A stretch of 64,000 nucleotides of DNA from Stutzerimonas kunmingensis (GCF_021432085.1 NZ_CP090366.1:4092001-4156000), one strand, 5' to 3'; shown: positions 31,007 through 41,239, counted from the first letter of the stretch. Notes: generated by a model from the sequence alone, not told the origin. Numbers and translations are program-made.

Positions 31007-31534
31007 ATGACCGATCTGCGCACCCTGCTGCTGAATCAGGACACCCAGGGCGCCGAGCTCTTCGACTCGCCCAAGGAACGCCTGATCTTCTACCGCTCCG
31101 AAATCCATTTCGAATCTTCCCTGCTGGCCGAACGCACCAGCGCCTACCTGTCGTCGCAGTCGTTCCTGATGATTGCCTTCGCCTCGTCGATGGCCAACAG
31201 CAATCCTGAATGGGGCGAGCTGTTCCGCCTGGTGGTGCCGGCGATTCTCTCGGTACTCGGCCTGATCACATCGCTGCACGCGATGCCCGGTATCAAGTCC
31301 AATTTCGACGTCATCGAACGCTGGCATCAGAAACAGTCCGAACTGCTACAGCTCGAAGGCCGCGTCGGTATGCTGCCCAACAACGAATCGGCGCTGTTCG
31401 GCGAAGGCAGCAGCCCGGTCGGCGGGCATCGCTACAAGCGCACCCTGCTGTTCTCGCTGCGCACACCGATCATCTTCTCGCTGGTCTGGAGCGCATTTGG
31501 CCTGCTCTGCCTGGCCCTGAGCCTGATGGACTGA
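31007..31534 (+). CDS. Membrane protein of unknown function
   Basis: I do not recognise the family. From ATG 31007, which has GAGG at the right distance, the 175-residue protein has a charged cytosolic start (SPKERLIFYRSEIHFESSLL), a hydrophobic pair of helices (about 46-86, broken by a short NSNPEW turn), a charged middle region and a final helix at the C-terminus (about 148-172). Three ATG/TTG codons upstream would lengthen it by up to 21 residues. It lies between nnrS and a small acidic protein in the region between argH and cyaA, which is not conserved in P. aeruginosa. Confidence 0.7.
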   Translation: MTDLRTLLLNQDTQGAELFDSPKERLIFYRSEIHFESSLLAERTSAYLSSQSFLMIAFASSMANSNPEWGELFRLVVPAILSVLGLITSLHAMPGIKSNFDVIERWHQKQSELLQLEGRVGMLPNNESALFGEGSSPVGGHRYKRTLLFSLRTPIIFSLVWSAFGLLCLALSLMD

Positions 31535-31607
31535 CGCACCGCACACCGCCGCATTGCCCCACGCGGCAGCAGATGCTTAGCTGGACGCATCCGTATGGAG
31601 GAAGCCC

Positions 31608-32060
31608 ATGTCCGATTCAGACCGCCCCCGCTATCGCGTCGATGCTGATCGCCAGGCCGCCCAGCGACGGGTACGCTACGTCGAAACCAACCGGCCGGAT
31701 GACGGCAGCTGCACGATCTGCCAGCTGGACGAAGAAAACCCGGCACCGCTCGACGAGACCCCCGCCATGGCGCAAGAAAACCCCAGCAACGATGAAGATG
31801 AAGCCTTCGCCGAAGAGACCCTGATCCAGGCGATCGAGAACCAGCTTGAAGCCGGTGAGCCCGCGGCCACCCAGGCCACGCTGAACAAGCTGACGCTGGT
31901 CGGCTACGAACGCGACGAATGCCTGCAGATGATGGCGCTGGTCCTCGCCCATGAGATCCGCGCGATGCTCAGCGAGGACCGCCCTTTCGACGGTGCCGCC
32001 TACGAGGCCATGCTGCGCCAGCTGCCGGAACTGCCGGAACTGCCGGAAGCATCCGAATAG
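31608..32060 (+). CDS. Acidic protein of unknown function with a CxxC motif
   Basis: The family is not recognised. The 150-residue protein is strongly acidic, with a basic N-terminus, one C-x-x-C pair (SCTICQLDEE, about 35-38), a helical core (LNKLTLVGYERDECLQMMALVLAHEI) and a tail of LPE repeats. The core is loosely like the short helical domains seen in DUF1841/SEC-C-type proteins, but that is only an impression. A good SD (GGAGG) precedes the ATG, and the codon pattern looks like real coding sequence. Confidence 0.7.
   Translation: MSDSDRPRYRVDADRQAAQRRVRYVETNRPDDGSCTICQLDEENPAPLDETPAMAQENPSNDEDEAFAEETLIQAIENQLEAGEPAATQATLNKLTLVGYERDECLQMMALVLAHEIRAMLSEDRPFDGAAYEAMLRQLPELPELPEASE
32022..32048 (+). 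repeat. Three 9-bp tandem repeats (LPE codons)
   Basis: CTGCCGGAA occurs three times in perfect tandem near the 3' end of the acidic-protein gene and encodes LPELPELPE. The repeat keeps frame, so copy changes would alter only the tail length. Confidence 0.85.
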
Positions 32061-32138
32061 GATCTGGATCAAGGCAGGGCCACCGACAGCATCTACACTC
32101 AGCAAACAGGGCATGAGCCCACCATCCGAGGAGCGAGC

Positions 32139-32384
32139 ATGTCGTACACCCCTGAGCTGGTTGCCGAACTGGACGTACTCCGACAGTTCAATCTGGAAAA
32201 TCTGCAGGAAGGGCTGAAGGTGCATCACGAAGCCAGCCCCGCCACCATCGCCGCTTTTGGCCGCCTCCACGCCAAGGGCCTGATCACCCAGGCCGACGGC
32301 GGTTACCTCACCAGCCTTGGCCGCGACGCGGCCGAACAGGCGCAAACGCTGCATACCATCCTCTCGGAAACCGTCACGGCCTGA
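32139..32384 (+). CDS. TIGR02647 family small protein
   Basis: The 81-residue protein starts SYTPELVAELDVLRQFNLEN, the hallmark of TIGR02647, a gammaproteobacterial family of unknown function. It looks like a small winged-helix-like helical fold (FGRLHAKGLITQADGGYLTSLG), reminiscent of a DNA-binding or regulatory domain; this is inference. SD GGAGCGAGC precedes the ATG. It is the last gene before cyaA. Confidence 0.8.
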   Translation: MSYTPELVAELDVLRQFNLENLQEGLKVHHEASPATIAAFGRLHAKGLITQADGGYLTSLGRDAAEQAQTLHTILSETVTA

Positions 32385-32535
32385 CATCGCCATGCCGTTC
32401 CGCTTCACCAGTCCAGGGCACGGATGACGCCGGCCCTGGCCGTTGGTCGCTCACTGCAGGCAAACTTGCACCGCACCTCAAGCCGCACGCCGATTGGCCG
32501 ATGAACAGGGGTTAGCCTCGCCTGCACGAACCACA

Positions 32536-35358
32536 ATGACCCGCACCCAGCACATCCACCCGATTCTCGAAGAAGGCATCGACCGCAAGGTGCTGACCAC
32601 GCTGCGGGCGCGCTTTCTCGCGGTCAACTCCGCACGCCTGGAGCGGGCCCTGCAGGCCATGTCGACGCGCCAGCAGCAGGTACTCAAGCTGCTGCCGCTG
32701 CTGTTTCACGTCAACCATCCGATTCTCCCCGGCTATGTCTCGGCGACTACCCCTGCCGGACTCGCGCACTTCGTGCCGGACGCCGAGCAGCTCGCCGAAG
32801 CACAGCGCCTGAGCCGCTCGTTCGCCTACAAGCCGGCGCGCGGAAAACTGCCGCAGCCGATACTCGGCCTGTTCCTCATGGGCAGCCTCGGCACCGTGGC
32901 GCAGGACGAACACAGCGATCTGGACGTGTGGGTCTGCCACGATCCCGCCCTGGACGCCGGCCAGATCGAGGAACTGGGCCGCAAGTGCGAACTGCTGCAA
33001 GCCTGGGCGGCGAGCCAGGGCAGCGAAGCGCACTTCTTTCTGGTCGATCCGCAACGCTTCACCCAGGGCCAGCGCGAAGCCAGGCTGACCTCCGATGACT
33101 GTGGCACCACCCAGCACTACCTGCTGCTCGACGAGTTCTACCGCACGGCGCTCTGGCTCGGCGGGCGCACCCCGCTCTGGTGGCTGGTGCCGGACTACGA
33201 GGAGCACCGCTACGACGAATATGTGGCGACGCTGCTGGCCAAGCGTTTCGTGCGCGCAGACGAAGTACTCGACCTCGGCCACCTGGGCCAGGTGCCGCCC
33301 GGCGAGTTCGTCGGCGCCGGACTCTGGCAGCTCTACAAGGCCATAGCCTCGCCCTACAAATCGCTGTTCAAGCTGCTGCTGGTGGAGGTCTACGCCAGCC
33401 AGTATCCGCAGCTGCGCTGCCTGGCGCTGGACTTCAAACAGGCCATCTATCAAGGGCGGTTCGATCTGAGCGAGCTCGACCCGTATATCGCCGCCTACCT
33501 TGCCATCGAGCGTTACCTCGGCGCACGCGGCGACCACGAACGCCTGGAGCTGGCGCGGCGCTGCCTGTACCTGAAGATCAATCGACCGCTGAGCCGGCCG
33601 CCGGTCAACCGCAACAAGAGCTGGCAGCGCAGCCTGCTCGAGCGGCTGACCCACGACTGGCATTGGGACGAGCGGCAGTTCGCGCTGCTCGACAACCGTG
33701 GCCACTGGAAAGTGCGTCAGGTCAGCCAGGAACGTCGCGTGCTGGTCAACGAACTGACCCACGGCTACCGCTTTCTCAGCGACTTCACCCGACGCCTTCA
33801 GGCCACCAGTCCGCTCACCAGTCGCGACCTCGGCGTACTGGGTCGTCGCCTGTACGCCGCGATCGAACGCAAGGCCGGCAAGGTCGAGGTGGTCAATCTG
33901 GGTATCTCGCCGGATATGGCTGAACACAGCCTGACCCTGGTGCACGATTACGACGCTGCGGGCGATGTGCGCTGGTCGCTCTATCAGGGCCAGCTCACCG
34001 CGCCGGAACTGAGCAATTTCGCCCCATTGAAGCGCTCTCGCGAGCTGGTCGCGCTGCTGGCCTGGTGTCACCGCAACGGCGTGGTGGATGTCAGCACCCA
34101 CCTGTCCCTGTTCCCTGGCGACAGCGGCCTTAGCGAAGCGGAACTGTTCGCCCTGTTCAGCGACCTGCGCCGTGCGCTGCCGATGCCGCTATGCCCGGTG
34201 GACGAAGAAGCGCTACTGGCCGCGAGCAAACCCAGCCGGGTGCTGCTGCTGATCAACATCGGCCTGGACCCCACCCAGCAAGCCCCGACAGCATCTGCCA
34301 TCGGCGAGCAGTCGATGCTGAGCGCGGCGCCGGAAAGCCTGGTGCTGAGCGTGGATCAGGTCACGCTCAACAGCTGGAACGAGATGCTGGTGACCCGCTA
34401 CGAAGGGCCGAAGGCGCTGCCACTGTGCCTGCGCGATTATCTGGATAGCCTCGAGCGGGTCGTGCAGGCACCGCAGCTGCAGGTCTTCTGCTTCGCCCGC
34501 AATCGCGGACAGGCCATCGCGAGGCGAGTCGAGCAGATATTCGAGGATGCCCGCCAGAGCCTTGCCAGCGTCGCTCATGGACGCTACCTGCTTCAGGTTC
34601 GCCAGCATTTCCACATGCTGCAGCGCGAGGCGAACGCGCTGCGTCTCACCCACCTGAGCGATCGCGCCGCACTGCTCGAACACCTTGGCGAGGCTCGCCA
34701 CGCCTACAGCCCGCTCCGGCTCGATCGTGCGGCGCTGGACGGTGACGATCTGGCGCTGATTCTTGCGCAAGGCCGCCCAGGATGCCTGCAGGTGTTCTAC
34801 CGCACGGCCGGGGAAATCGCCGAACTCAGCGTACTCGATGAATGCAATGCCCTCTGGCGCCAGCAGCTGCCCTATCGCGACGAGCGCACCCTGCTGCGCC
34901 CACTGATGCGCTTTCTCGAGTCGGTGCTTTATCGGCGTAACGCTCAGCAGGCCGGCCAGAGCCAGGAGCTGGTCGACCCGGCGATCCTCTTCTACCGCAT
35001 TCAACCCGGACAAGACGCGCGACCGGCACAACTGGAACGAAGACCGGCGCCCCAGGGCGAGGTCAACGATCCGTTCTACGACGTGCAGGCGATTGTCGAA
35101 GCGGGCGAAAACGGTCGCTCGCAGGTCACCCTGTACTGTAACCATCAGGAGTTTTCCGGCCTGGAATATGGTGCCGAGCTGTTCGCCGCCGTGACACGCA
35201 CGATCATTTCCCGGCGCCGCGACGGTGAACGCTACCCCTGCTACATCACCGACCTCGACCTCACTGGCCTGCACGGCAGCGGACGCAGCCAGACTGTGCA
35301 GTACCTGCGCTACAAGGCGCGCCTGGAGGCGGCGCTGAACGCGGCAATGGAGTCATAA
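32536..35358 (+). CDS. cyaA: Class I adenylate cyclase
   Basis: CyaA makes cAMP from ATP for Vfr/CRP-type control. The 940-residue protein has the N-terminal nucleotidyltransferase catalytic core with GSLGT at 116-120 and metal-binding D128-x-D130 in HSDLDVWV, then class I landmarks WWLVPDYEEHRYDEYV and GAGLWQLYKAIASPYKSLFK, and a C-terminal regulatory half. The start MTRTQHIHPILEEGIDRK matches the family; 31 in-frame codons upstream were rejected. No strong SD is visible. It is followed by a T-poor hairpin. Confidence 0.95.
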   Translation: MTRTQHIHPILEEGIDRKVLTTLRARFLAVNSARLERALQAMSTRQQQVLKLLPLLFHVNHPILPGYVSATTPAGLAHFVPDAEQLAEAQRLSRSFAYKPARGKLPQPILGLFLMGSLGTVAQDEHSDLDVWVCHDPALDAGQIEELGRKCELLQAWAASQGSEAHFFLVDPQRFTQGQREARLTSDDCGTTQHYLLLDEFYRTALWLGGRTPLWWLVPDYEEHRYDEYVATLLAKRFVRADEVLDLGHLGQVPPGEFVGAGLWQLYKAIASPYKSLFKLLLVEVYASQYPQLRCLALDFKQAIYQGRFDLSELDPYIAAYLAIERYLGARGDHERLELARRCLYLKINRPLSRPPVNRNKSWQRSLLERLTHDWHWDERQFALLDNRGHWKVRQVSQERRVLVNELTHGYRFLSDFTRRLQATSPLTSRDLGVLGRRLYAAIERKAGKVEVVNLGISPDMAEHSLTLVHDYDAAGDVRWSLYQGQLTAPELSNFAPLKRSRELVALLAWCHRNGVVDVSTHLSLFPGDSGLSEAELFALFSDLRRALPMPLCPVDEEALLAASKPSRVLLLINIGLDPTQQAPTASAIGEQSMLSAAPESLVLSVDQVTLNSWNEMLVTRYEGPKALPLCLRDYLDSLERVVQAPQLQVFCFARNRGQAIARRVEQIFEDARQSLASVAHGRYLLQVRQHFHMLQREANALRLTHLSDRAALLEHLGEARHAYSPLRLDRAALDGDDLALILAQGRPGCLQVFYRTAGEIAELSVLDECNALWRQQLPYRDERTLLRPLMRFLESVLYRRNAQQAGQSQELVDPAILFYRIQPGQDARPAQLERRPAPQGEVNDPFYDVQAIVEAGENGRSQVTLYCNHQEFSGLEYGAELFAAVTRTIISRRRDGERYPCYITDLDLTGLHGSGRSQTVQYLRYKARLEAALNAAMES

Positions 35359-35363
35359 GAGGG

Positions 35364-35386
35364 CGCTGACGGGGCTTCAGTCAGCG
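35364..35386 (+). terminator. Possible weak terminator of cyaA
   Basis: CGCTGAC and GTCAGCG form a 7-bp stem around a 9-nt loop, 5 bp after the cyaA stop. There is no T-run, so it is a weak candidate. Confidence 0.35.
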
Positions 35387-35533
35387 TCTCGACGAGGTTC
35401 CGGCCTGACGAACCAGCTGCATTGCGCAGTGGCTATCCAACGCTTTTCGCGCCAACAAAGGCAGAGCTGCGGAAAGCTGCTACCAGCCCGATCGCAGCGG
35501 CGGCCAGGCTGATCATCTCGCAAGCGTCGCCCG

Positions 35534-35938
35534 TCAGAACGGATCGCCTGCCGCTTCGGGCTGGTATTCGATCGCGAGCAGAGTGAGCTTGATCATCTTG
35601 CCGGATGGAGTCGGCCAGTCGATGTGCTGGCCGACACTCATGCCCAGCAGCGCCGTACCGACCGGTGCGAGGACGGACACGATGCCTTCCTTGCCGGCAT
35701 CGTGGGGATAGACCAGCGTCAGGTGGTAGTCCTTGCCCGTGCCTTCGTCGCGGCAGTGCACGCGCGAATTCATGGTCACGACGCCCGCAGGCATCTCGCT
35801 GCGTTCCACGATCTGCGCCCGCGACAGTTCCTGCTCGAGCGCTTCGGCGGCCGGACCGTAGTCGTCCAGACTGTCGAGCAGCCGCTCAAGGCGCTGCAGA
35901 TCGAGTTGGGTAAGGATGATCGGCGGTGCACTGGTCAT
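35534..35938 (-). CDS. rnk: Rnk, regulator of nucleoside diphosphate kinase (GreA-like)
   Basis: The 134-residue cytosolic protein has an N-terminal coiled-coil stub (QRLERLLDSLDDYGPAAEALEQEL) and a C-terminal GreA/GreB FKBP-like domain (SVLAPVGTALLGMSVGQHIDW). Rnk binds RNA polymerase; in P. aeruginosa it influences Ndk and alginate production. ATG 35938 was preferred to a TTG four codons upstream. The gene is downstream of cyaY with a strong terminator between them, so it has its own promoter. Confidence 0.93.
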   Translation of the reverse strand: MTSAPPIILTQLDLQRLERLLDSLDDYGPAAEALEQELSRAQIVERSEMPAGVVTMNSRVHCRDEGTGKDYHLTLVYPHDAGKEGIVSVLAPVGTALLGMSVGQHIDWPTPSGKMIKLTLLAIEYQPEAAGDPF

Positions 35939-35974
35939 GGGTTCTGGCAAGCTCCTGCGAAAAAATAAAACACG

Positions 35975-36009
35975 AAAAAAGCAAAACCCCGCCCGAAGGC
36001 GGGGTTTTG
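35975..36009 (-). terminator. Strong rho-independent terminator of cyaY
   Basis: A perfect 12-bp stem CAAAACCCCGCC/GGCGGGGTTTTG with a 4-nt loop is followed on the minus strand by CTTTTTT. It lies between cyaY and rnk. Confidence 0.93.
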
Positions 36010-36098
36010 TTGACCTGCGAAGACACTATCACAGCAGCCCGAATAAGCAAGGCCCCCACCGGCAGCGCCCGGCTCGCGGGGGCTGCACGCAGATTGCG

Positions 36099-36431
36099 TC
36101 AGATATCCTCGAATTCCAGCGCTTCGCCGCCCTGCTCCTGCGTCACCCGCGAGAGCAGCTCTCCGAGGCGCTCGCCGCTAGCATCGCACAGCCACAGCTG
36201 GCTGCCTTCGTCGTAGTCGAAATGAAAGCCGCCGGAGCGCGCCGCGACCCACAGCTGGCGCAACGCGGGCTGGCGGCTGAGGATCAGCTGACTGCCGTTA
36301 TCGAAGCGCACTGTCAGCACACCACCGGAGTTCTCCAGGTCGACGTCCAGACTGGTGTCATCGAATACGTCCTCGACGCTCTCCTGCACAGCATCGACCA
36401 GATCGTGATAACGGGCTTCGCTCAGGCTCAT
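36099..36431 (-). CDS. cyaY: Frataxin-like iron donor CyaY
   Basis: CyaY binds iron and tunes iron-sulfur cluster assembly by the Isc system. The 110-residue protein has an acidic first helix (EARYHDLVDAVQESVEDVFD) and the frataxin beta-sheet with LTVRFDNGSQLILSRQ, QLWVAARSGGFHFDY and a final acidic tail. SD GAGGAAG precedes the ATG at 36431. It is divergent from lptM-lysA and ends at a strong terminator. Confidence 0.95.
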   Translation of the reverse strand: MSLSEARYHDLVDAVQESVEDVFDDTSLDVDLENSGGVLTVRFDNGSQLILSRQPALRQLWVAARSGGFHFDYDEGSQLWLCDASGERLGELLSRVTQEQGGEALEFEDI

Positions 36432-36557
36432 GCAACACTTCCTCGAATTGTTCTGCACGCGACGCGGGCCGCATGCGATGGCGGCGAGCTTAGCAGGGCG
36501 CAGCCGGATCAAGCGAGCCGCCCGCCAGCACGGCCGCCGTGTGACGTGCTGCTCGCA

Positions 36558-36586
36558 TAGGCAATCCGCCGGGTGCTGGGTATACT
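36558..36586 (+). promoter_or_regulatory. Candidate promoter of the lptM-lysA operon
   Basis: A perfect -10 box TATACT lies at 36581-36586 with a poor -35 match (TAGGCA) 17 bp upstream; transcription would start about 30 bp before lptM. Eye match only. Confidence 0.3.
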
Positions 36587-36620
36587 CCGGCGATTAGATT
36601 TTTCAAGGATTCCAGTCCCC

Positions 36621-36761
36621 ATGAAGCGCCTTCTGCTTCCCTTCATCGCACTCGCCGTCTTCGCCGCCGCGCTCAGCGGTTGTGGCCAGAAAGGTCCGCT
36701 GTACCTGCCGGATGACGAGAAAACCGTCAAAGAACGTTCCAAAGACCGTTTCGAACTCTAA
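36621..36761 (+). CDS. lptM: LptM, small lipoprotein of the LPS translocon
   Basis: This 46-residue lipoprotein has a basic start MKRLLL, a hydrophobic signal and the lipobox LSGC with C21, directly followed by GQKGPLYLP, the hallmark of LptM (YifL, formerly LppL). LptM helps the LptD/LptE outer-membrane translocon mature. SD AAGGA lies before the ATG. It heads the lptM-lysA-dapF-DUF484-xerC-HAD run, as in most gammaproteobacteria. Confidence 0.93.
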   Translation: MKRLLLPFIALAVFAAALSGCGQKGPLYLPDDEKTVKERSKDRFEL

Positions 36762-36773
36762 AGGAGGCTATTC

Positions 36774-38021
36774 ATGGAGGCCTTCTCGTACCGCGACGGT
36801 CAACTCTTCGCGGAAGGCGTGGCACTGCCCGCACTTGCGCAACGCTTCGGCACCCCGACCTACGTCTATTCCCGCGCGCACATCGAAGCCCAGTACCGGG
36901 CCTATGCCGATGCGCTGGATGGCATGCCGCATCTGGTCTGCTTCGCCGTCAAAGCCAATTCGAACCTGGGCGTGCTGAACGTCCTGGCACGTCTCGGCGC
37001 CGGCTTCGACATCGTCTCGCGCGGTGAGCTGGAGCGCGTACTGGCCGCCGGCGGACAGCCGGACCGTATCGTCTTCTCTGGCGTCGGCAAGACCCGTGAC
37101 GACATGCGCCGGGCGCTGGAAGTCGGCGTGCACTGCTTCAACGTGGAATCCACCGATGAGCTGGAGCGCCTGCAGCAGGTCGCCGCCGAGCTCGGCAAAA
37201 AGGCGCCGGTGTCGCTACGGGTCAATCCGGACGTCGATGCCGGCACCCACCCGTACATTTCCACAGGTCTCAAAGAGAACAAGTTCGGCATCGATATCGA
37301 CAATGCCGAGGCGGTCTACGCCCGTGCCGCCGAGCTGCCGAACCTGGAAGTGGTCGGTGTCGACTGCCATATCGGTTCGCAGCTGACCAGCCTGCCGCCT
37401 TTCCTCGATGCGCTCGACCGCCTGCTCGCCCTGACCGAGCGCCTCGCCGCACGCGGCATCCAGATTCGTCACCTTGACCTCGGTGGCGGCCTCGGCGTGC
37501 GTTACCGCGACGAGCAGCCACCGCTGGCCGGTGACTACATCCAGGCCGTGCGCCAGCGCATAGAAGGCCGCGGGCTGGCGCTGGTGTTCGAGCCAGGCCG
37601 CTCCATCGTCGCCAACGCCGGCGTGCTGCTGACCCGCGTGGAATACCTCAAGCACACCGCGCACAAGGATTTCGCCATCGTCGATGCGGCGATGAACGAC
37701 CTGATCCGTCCGGCGCTGTACCAGGCGTGGATGAACGTCATCGCGGTGCAGCCGCACGAAGGCGATACGCGTCGCTACGACATTGTCGGACCGATCTGCG
37801 AAACCGGCGACTTCCTCGCCAAGGATCGTGAGCTGGCGCTGGTCGAGGGCGACCTGCTGGCGGTGTGTTCGGCCGGTGCCTACGGCTTCGTCATGAGCTC
37901 CAACTACAACACCCGCGGCCGCGCCGCCGAGGTGCTGGTGGACGGTGACCAAGCCTTCGAAGTGCGCCGTCGCGAGAGCGTTCAGGAGCTATACGCCGGC
38001 GAAAGCCTGCTGCCCACTTGA
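36774..38021 (+). CDS. lysA: Diaminopimelate decarboxylase
   Basis: LysA decarboxylates meso-diaminopimelate to L-lysine with PLP. The 415-residue protein has the PLP lysine K60 in CFAVKANSN, the phosphate-binding GGGLGVRY segment, the [11 protein letters not shown] motif, and Cys/Asp residues of the C-terminal dimer active site ([11 protein letters not shown]). A very strong SD (AAAGGAGG) precedes the ATG. It lies 12 bp after lptM. Confidence 0.98.
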   Translation: MEAFSYRDGQLFAEGVALPALAQRFGTPTYVYSRAHIEAQYRAYADALDGMPHLVCFAVKANSNLGVLNVLARLGAGFDIVSRGELERVLAAGGQPDRIVFSGVGKTRDDMRRALEVGVHCFNVESTDELERLQQVAAELGKKAPVSLRVNPDVDAGTHPYISTGLKENKFGIDIDNAEAVYARAAELPNLEVVGVDCHIGSQLTSLPPFLDALDRLLALTERLAARGIQIRHLDLGGGLGVRYRDEQPPLAGDYIQAVRQRIEGRGLALVFEPGRSIVANAGVLLTRVEYLKHTAHKDFAIVDAAMNDLIRPALYQAWMNVIAVQPHEGDTRRYDIVGPICETGDFLAKDRELALVEGDLLAVCSAGAYGFVMSSNYNTRGRAAEVLVDGDQAFEVRRRESVQELYAGESLLPT

Positions 38022-38031
38022 GGCCAAGATC

Positions 38032-38862
38032 ATGCTTCTGCGCTTTACCAAGATGCACGGTCTGGGCAACGACTTCATGGTCATCGACCTGGTCAGCCAG
38101 CACGCGCACATCCAGCCCAAGCACGCCAAGCAGTGGGGCGATCGCCACACCGGAGTCGGTTTCGATCAGCTGCTGATCGTCGAGCCGCCGCAGAACCCGG
38201 ACGTGGATTTCCGCTACCGCATCTTCAATTCCGACGGCTCGGAAGTGGAGCAGTGCGGCAACGGCGCGCGCTGCTTCGCCCGCTTCGTGGTCGACAAGCG
38301 CCTGACCGTGAAACGCAAGATCAAGGTCGAAACCAATGGCGGCATCATCGAGCTGGATATCCGTCCCGATGGGCAGATCCGCGTCGACATGGGTCCGCCG
38401 CGACTGGTGCCGTCCGAGATTCCGTTCCAGGCCGACCAGGAAGCCCTGAGCTATCCGCTCGAAGTCGATGGTCAGCGCGTCGAGTTGGCCGCCGTGTCCA
38501 TGGGCAACCCCCATGCGGTGCTGCGCGTCGACAGCGTCGAGCAGGCACCTGTGCATGAACTCGGACCGAAGATCGAACATCACCCGCGCTTTCCGCAGCG
38601 GGTCAATGTCGGCTTCCTGCAGGTCGTCGATCGCCGCCATGCGCGGCTGCGCGTGTGGGAACGCGGCGCCGGGGAAACCCAGGCCTGCGGTACCGGCGCC
38701 TGCGCCGCCGCGGTAGCTGCCATTCGCCAGGGCTGGATGGATTCGCCGGTACAGATCGAGCTGCCGGGTGGCCGCCTGTCCATCGAATGGGCAGGTCCCG
38801 GGCAGCCGGTTATGATGACCGGCCCCGCCGTTCGTGTATTTGAAGGACAGGTTCGCCTATGA
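38032..38862 (+). CDS. dapF: Diaminopimelate epimerase
   Basis: DapF interconverts LL- and meso-diaminopimelate for lysine and peptidoglycan. The 276-residue protein has both catalytic cysteines: C75 in [10 protein letters not shown] and the second in [12 protein letters not shown] (about 219). The start [15 protein letters not shown] is the family N-terminus. It follows lysA by 10 bp and overlaps the DUF484 start (ATGA). Confidence 0.98.
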   Translation: MLLRFTKMHGLGNDFMVIDLVSQHAHIQPKHAKQWGDRHTGVGFDQLLIVEPPQNPDVDFRYRIFNSDGSEVEQCGNGARCFARFVVDKRLTVKRKIKVETNGGIIELDIRPDGQIRVDMGPPRLVPSEIPFQADQEALSYPLEVDGQRVELAAVSMGNPHAVLRVDSVEQAPVHELGPKIEHHPRFPQRVNVGFLQVVDRRHARLRVWERGAGETQACGTGACAAAVAAIRQGWMDSPVQIELPGGRLSIEWAGPGQPVMMTGPAVRVFEGQVRL

Positions 38863-39554
38863 CCGACCAGACTCAGGGCAGCACCCCGCTACCCGACGCC
38901 GAAGCAGTCGCCGCCTACCTGCGCGCCCACCCGGAATTCTTCGTCGACCACGACGAGCTGATCCCTGAGCTGCGCATTCCCCATCAGCCGGGCACCGCGG
39001 TGTCGCTGGTGGAGCGTCAGGTCAAGCTGCTGCGTGAGCGCAACATCGAGATGCGCCATCGGCTGTCGCAACTGATGGACGTGGCGCGCGACAACGACCG
39101 TCTGTTCGACAAGACCCGCCGCCTGGTGCTCGACCTGCTCGACGCCAGCAGCCTGGAAGAAGTGGTCAGCGCGGTGGAAGACAGCCTGCGCCACGAGTTC
39201 CAAGTGCCCTACGTCAGCCTGATCCTGTTCAGCGACGCGACACTGCCGGTGGGCCGCTGCGTCAGCACCGGCGAGGCGCAGCAGAGCATCGGCGGTCTGC
39301 TCGACGGCGGCAAGACCATCTGCGGCGTGCTCCGCCCGCACGAGCTGAGCTTTCTGTTCGGCGCCGAAGACAGCAGCAGCGTGGGCTCCGCGGCGGTAGT
39401 CAGCCTGAACAATCAGCTGGGCGTACTGGCGATCGGCAGCCCGGATCCACAGCACTACAAGAGCTCGCTGGGCACGCTGTTCCTCGGTTATATCGCCGAA
39501 GTGCTGACCCGCGTGCTGCCGCGCTTCGGTACGCCGCTGCGCTCGGTACGCTGA
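38859..39554 (+). CDS. DUF484 family protein (YigA-like, GAF fold)
   Basis: The 231-residue protein begins with [19 protein letters not shown], then a coiled coil ([20 protein letters not shown]) and a GAF-like domain to the end. DUF484 is always found between dapF and xerC in this order; the function is unknown. It overlaps dapF by 4 bases, so translation is coupled. Confidence 0.9.
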   Translation: MTDQTQGSTPLPDAEAVAAYLRAHPEFFVDHDELIPELRIPHQPGTAVSLVERQVKLLRERNIEMRHRLSQLMDVARDNDRLFDKTRRLVLDLLDASSLEEVVSAVEDSLRHEFQVPYVSLILFSDATLPVGRCVSTGEAQQSIGGLLDGGKTICGVLRPHELSFLFGAEDSSSVGSAAVVSLNNQLGVLAIGSPDPQHYKSSLGTLFLGYIAEVLTRVLPRFGTPLRSVR

Positions 39555-39620
39555 GCGCAATTGCCGACCAACGCCACGCACCACACGCGCCTGCTCGCGG
39601 CCTGAGGCTGGAGCCTGTTC

Positions 39621-40520
39621 ATGCAGAACGAACTCGACGCCTACTTCGAACACCTGCGCAGCGCCCGGCAGCTGTCGGGCCACTCGCTGGACGGCTACCG
39701 CCGCGACCTGAACAAGCTGCTGACTTACTGCGAGCGCGAAAACATCGCCGAGTGGAATGCACTGCAAGGCCGACACCTGCGCCAGCTGGTCGGCGAGCTG
39801 CATCGCCAGGGCCAGTCCAGCCGCAGCGTGGCGCGCCTGCTCTCATCGGTGCGCGGCCTCTACCGCTACCTGAATCAGGAAGGCCTCTGCCAGCACGATC
39901 CGGCTACCGGCCTGTCCGCGCCGAAAGGTGAACGACGTCTTCCGAAGCTGCTGGATACCGATCGCGCCATGCAGCTGCTCGACGGTGGCGTCGAGGACGA
40001 TTTCATCGGCCTGCGCGATCAGGCGATGCTCGAGCTGTTCTATTCATCCGGCCTGCGGCTTTCGGAACTGGTCAGCCTGAACCTCGACCAGCTCGACCTG
40101 CCTGCAGGCATGGTGCGAGTGCTCGGCAAGGGCAACAAGGTGCGCGAGCTGCCGGTAGGGCGAAAGGCGCGCGAGGCCTTGCAAGCCTGGTTGCCTGTAC
40201 GTGCGCTCGCCAACCCGGCCGATGGCGCGGTATTCATCGGCCAGCAGGGTCGCCGTCTCGGCGCGCGGGCCGTGCAAGTGCGAGTGCGCCAGGCCGGAGT
40301 GCGCGAGCTTGGCCAGCACCTGCATCCACACATGTTGCGCCACAGCTTCGCCAGCCATCTGCTGGAGTCGTCGCAGGACCTGCGCTCGGTGCAGGAGCTG
40401 CTCGGCCATGCCGACATCGGCACCACGCAGATCTACACCCATCTGGACTTTCAGCACCTGGCCAAGGTCTACGATCAGGCGCATCCGCGCGCCAAGCGCA
40501 AGCAGGACACCGACACATGA
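39621..40520 (+). CDS. xerC: Tyrosine recombinase XerC
   Basis: XerC works with XerD and FtsK to resolve chromosome dimers at dif. The 299-residue protein has the full catalytic set: R146, K170, H237-x-x-R240, H263 and nucleophile Y272, with an N-terminal SAM-like core-binding domain. Position in the dapF-DUF484-xerC-HAD operon separates it from XerD and from integrases of mobile elements. No dif site was seen in this window. Confidence 0.97.
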   Translation: MQNELDAYFEHLRSARQLSGHSLDGYRRDLNKLLTYCERENIAEWNALQGRHLRQLVGELHRQGQSSRSVARLLSSVRGLYRYLNQEGLCQHDPATGLSAPKGERRLPKLLDTDRAMQLLDGGVEDDFIGLRDQAMLELFYSSGLRLSELVSLNLDQLDLPAGMVRVLGKGNKVRELPVGRKAREALQAWLPVRALANPADGAVFIGQQGRRLGARAVQVRVRQAGVRELGQHLHPHMLRHSFASHLLESSQDLRSVQELLGHADIGTTQIYTHLDFQHLAKVYDQAHPRAKRKQDTDT

Positions 40521-41218
40521 GCATTCGCCTGATCACCTTCGACTTGGACGATACCTTCTGGGAAACCACGCCGGCCATCCAGAGCGCCGAGACCGCCCTG
40601 CGCGACTGGCTCGGCGTGCATGCACCGCGCCTGGGCGAATTTCCCGTCGAAGCCCTCGGCGCGATCCGCCGCATGCTGGTGGAACAGGACTCGGCGCTGC
40701 GCCACCGTATCAGCGAGCTGCGCCGGCGCATCCTGCAGCACGCGCTGCACGATGCCGGCTATCCCGCCGCCGAAGCGGACGAGTTGGCCGAACAGGCCTT
40801 CCAGGTGTTTCTCGATGCGCGCCACCAGGTGCAGATTTTCCCGGACGTGCAGCCCACCCTGGAATTTCTCGCCAATCACTACACCCTCGGCGTGATCACC
40901 AACGGCAATGCCGACGTGCGCCGCCTGGGCCTGGCCGACTATTTCCAGTTCACCCTGTGCGCCGAGGAGCTGGGCGTCGGCAAGCCCGACCCGCATCCGT
41001 TCCAACAAGCCCTTCGCCTGGGCGATGCGCGCCCGGAACAGGCTGTGCACGTCGGCGACCACGCGTTGGATGACATCGCCGGAGCGCAACAGGCGGGCAT
41101 GCGGGCGATCTGGTTCAACCCCAAGCGCGTCGCCTGGCCGCACGATTACCATCCCGATGCACAGATCCATAGCCTGGCCGAATTGCCCAAGCTGCTGCTC
41201 GACTGGCGCGGCGACTGA
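40517..41218 (+). CDS. HAD-IA hydrolase (YigB-like flavin-pathway phosphatase)
   Basis: The 233-residue HAD phosphatase has motif [11 protein letters not shown] with nucleophile D9 and acid D11, motif II VITNGN, and motif III/IV KPDPHPF and [14 protein letters not shown]. coli YigB, encoded at the same place after xerC, dephosphorylates a riboflavin precursor and FMN, so the same role is likely. The start overlaps the xerC stop (ATGA). A very long terminator follows. Confidence 0.9.
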   Translation: MSIRLITFDLDDTFWETTPAIQSAETALRDWLGVHAPRLGEFPVEALGAIRRMLVEQDSALRHRISELRRRILQHALHDAGYPAAEADELAEQAFQVFLDARHQVQIFPDVQPTLEFLANHYTLGVITNGNADVRRLGLADYFQFTLCAEELGVGKPDPHPFQQALRLGDARPEQAVHVGDHALDDIAGAQQAGMRAIWFNPKRVAWPHDYHPDAQIHSLAELPKLLLDWRGD

Positions 41219-41239
41219 GCGAAAAGCCAGACGCCAGAT

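Noticed and set aside
39621..40520. Mobile-element integrase
   Set aside because: It is a tyrosine recombinase, but its place after dapF and DUF484 and its residue positions identify chromosomal XerC.
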